A stretch of 21,045 nt of DNA from Ichthyophonus hoferi (taxonomy: Eukaryota > Opisthokonta > Ichthyosporea > Ichthyophonida > Ichthyophonidae): NCBI GenBank assembly GCA_002751075.1, contig NAOQ01000888.1, positions 3,091 through 24,135 of the forward strand, given 5' to 3'. Positions 20,878 to 21,045 of this stretch are shown piece by piece. How positions within the stretch are numbered: the stretch's first letter is position 1; the number at the start of each line of letters is the position of its first letter. The notes beneath the pieces were generated by a model. It saw nothing but the letters and a program-made list of their open reading frames with translations, had not been told where the DNA came from and searched no databases. Position numbers and translations under genes: made by a program.

Positions 20878-21045
20878 CTATTGGGTATAACCATAAGAAT
20901 GAGATAGGGGAAGAGATGTCGGTAATTTATATATATATAGTATAACAAAACATAATATAATGCAATACATTACAACACACTACACTACGCTACACTACAA
21001 TGAAAGGCATATAGAAATAATATAATTCAATTTAATACAATATAC
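20878..21045 (-). other. Part of an upstream intron of the myosin V-like gene
   Basis: No open, conserved sequence is seen to the right of the acceptor at 20878. The stretch from about 20941 is a degenerate period-5 tract (acaat, acact, ctaca units). Confidence 0.6.

Overview
This is an AT-rich, intron-dense nuclear segment from a eukaryote. It holds two converging, conserved protein-coding genes. All exon joins were made by eye, from canonical splice signals, open frame across the joins, and remembered human and yeast relatives. No alignment or database search was run.

Organism: the left gene is a full importin-beta1. The right gene is the C-terminal cargo-binding (dilute/DIL) tail of a class V-type myosin, a family typical of opisthokonts, amoebozoans and their relatives (plant class XI myosins share the tail). 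The standard genetic code, about 24 short to medium GT-AG introns in one gene, strongly AT-rich introns and clearly more GC-rich exons suggest a unicellular opisthokont or other amorphean protist. I cannot name the species.

Layout: 1-938 is upstream sequence with a diverged ~193-bp-period tandem duplication and a possible 5'UTR splice acceptor just before the start codon. 939-14787 (+) is importin-beta1 in 25 coding exons, reconstructed without a frame break to 876 residues, the length of human KPNB1. 14788-16915 is intergenic, with poly(A)-signal candidates and small palindromes but no gene I can support. 16916-20877 (-) is the 3' part of the myosin V-like gene in 8 clear exons plus a probable ninth, and its motor and coiled-coil exons lie beyond the right edge. 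20878-21045 is intron of that gene.

The two proteins act in different pathways (nuclear import; actin-based cargo transport), and nothing suggests joint function beyond tail-to-tail neighbourhood. I found no mobile element, virus-like element, RNA gene or CRISPR array, and no convincing new multi-gene system. The most unusual structure is a set of local tandem duplications that copy 3' splice sites, in one case together with the first ~30 bases of the exon, leaving decoy acceptors in introns. Introns are also unusually rich in period-5 microsatellites of many different compositions.
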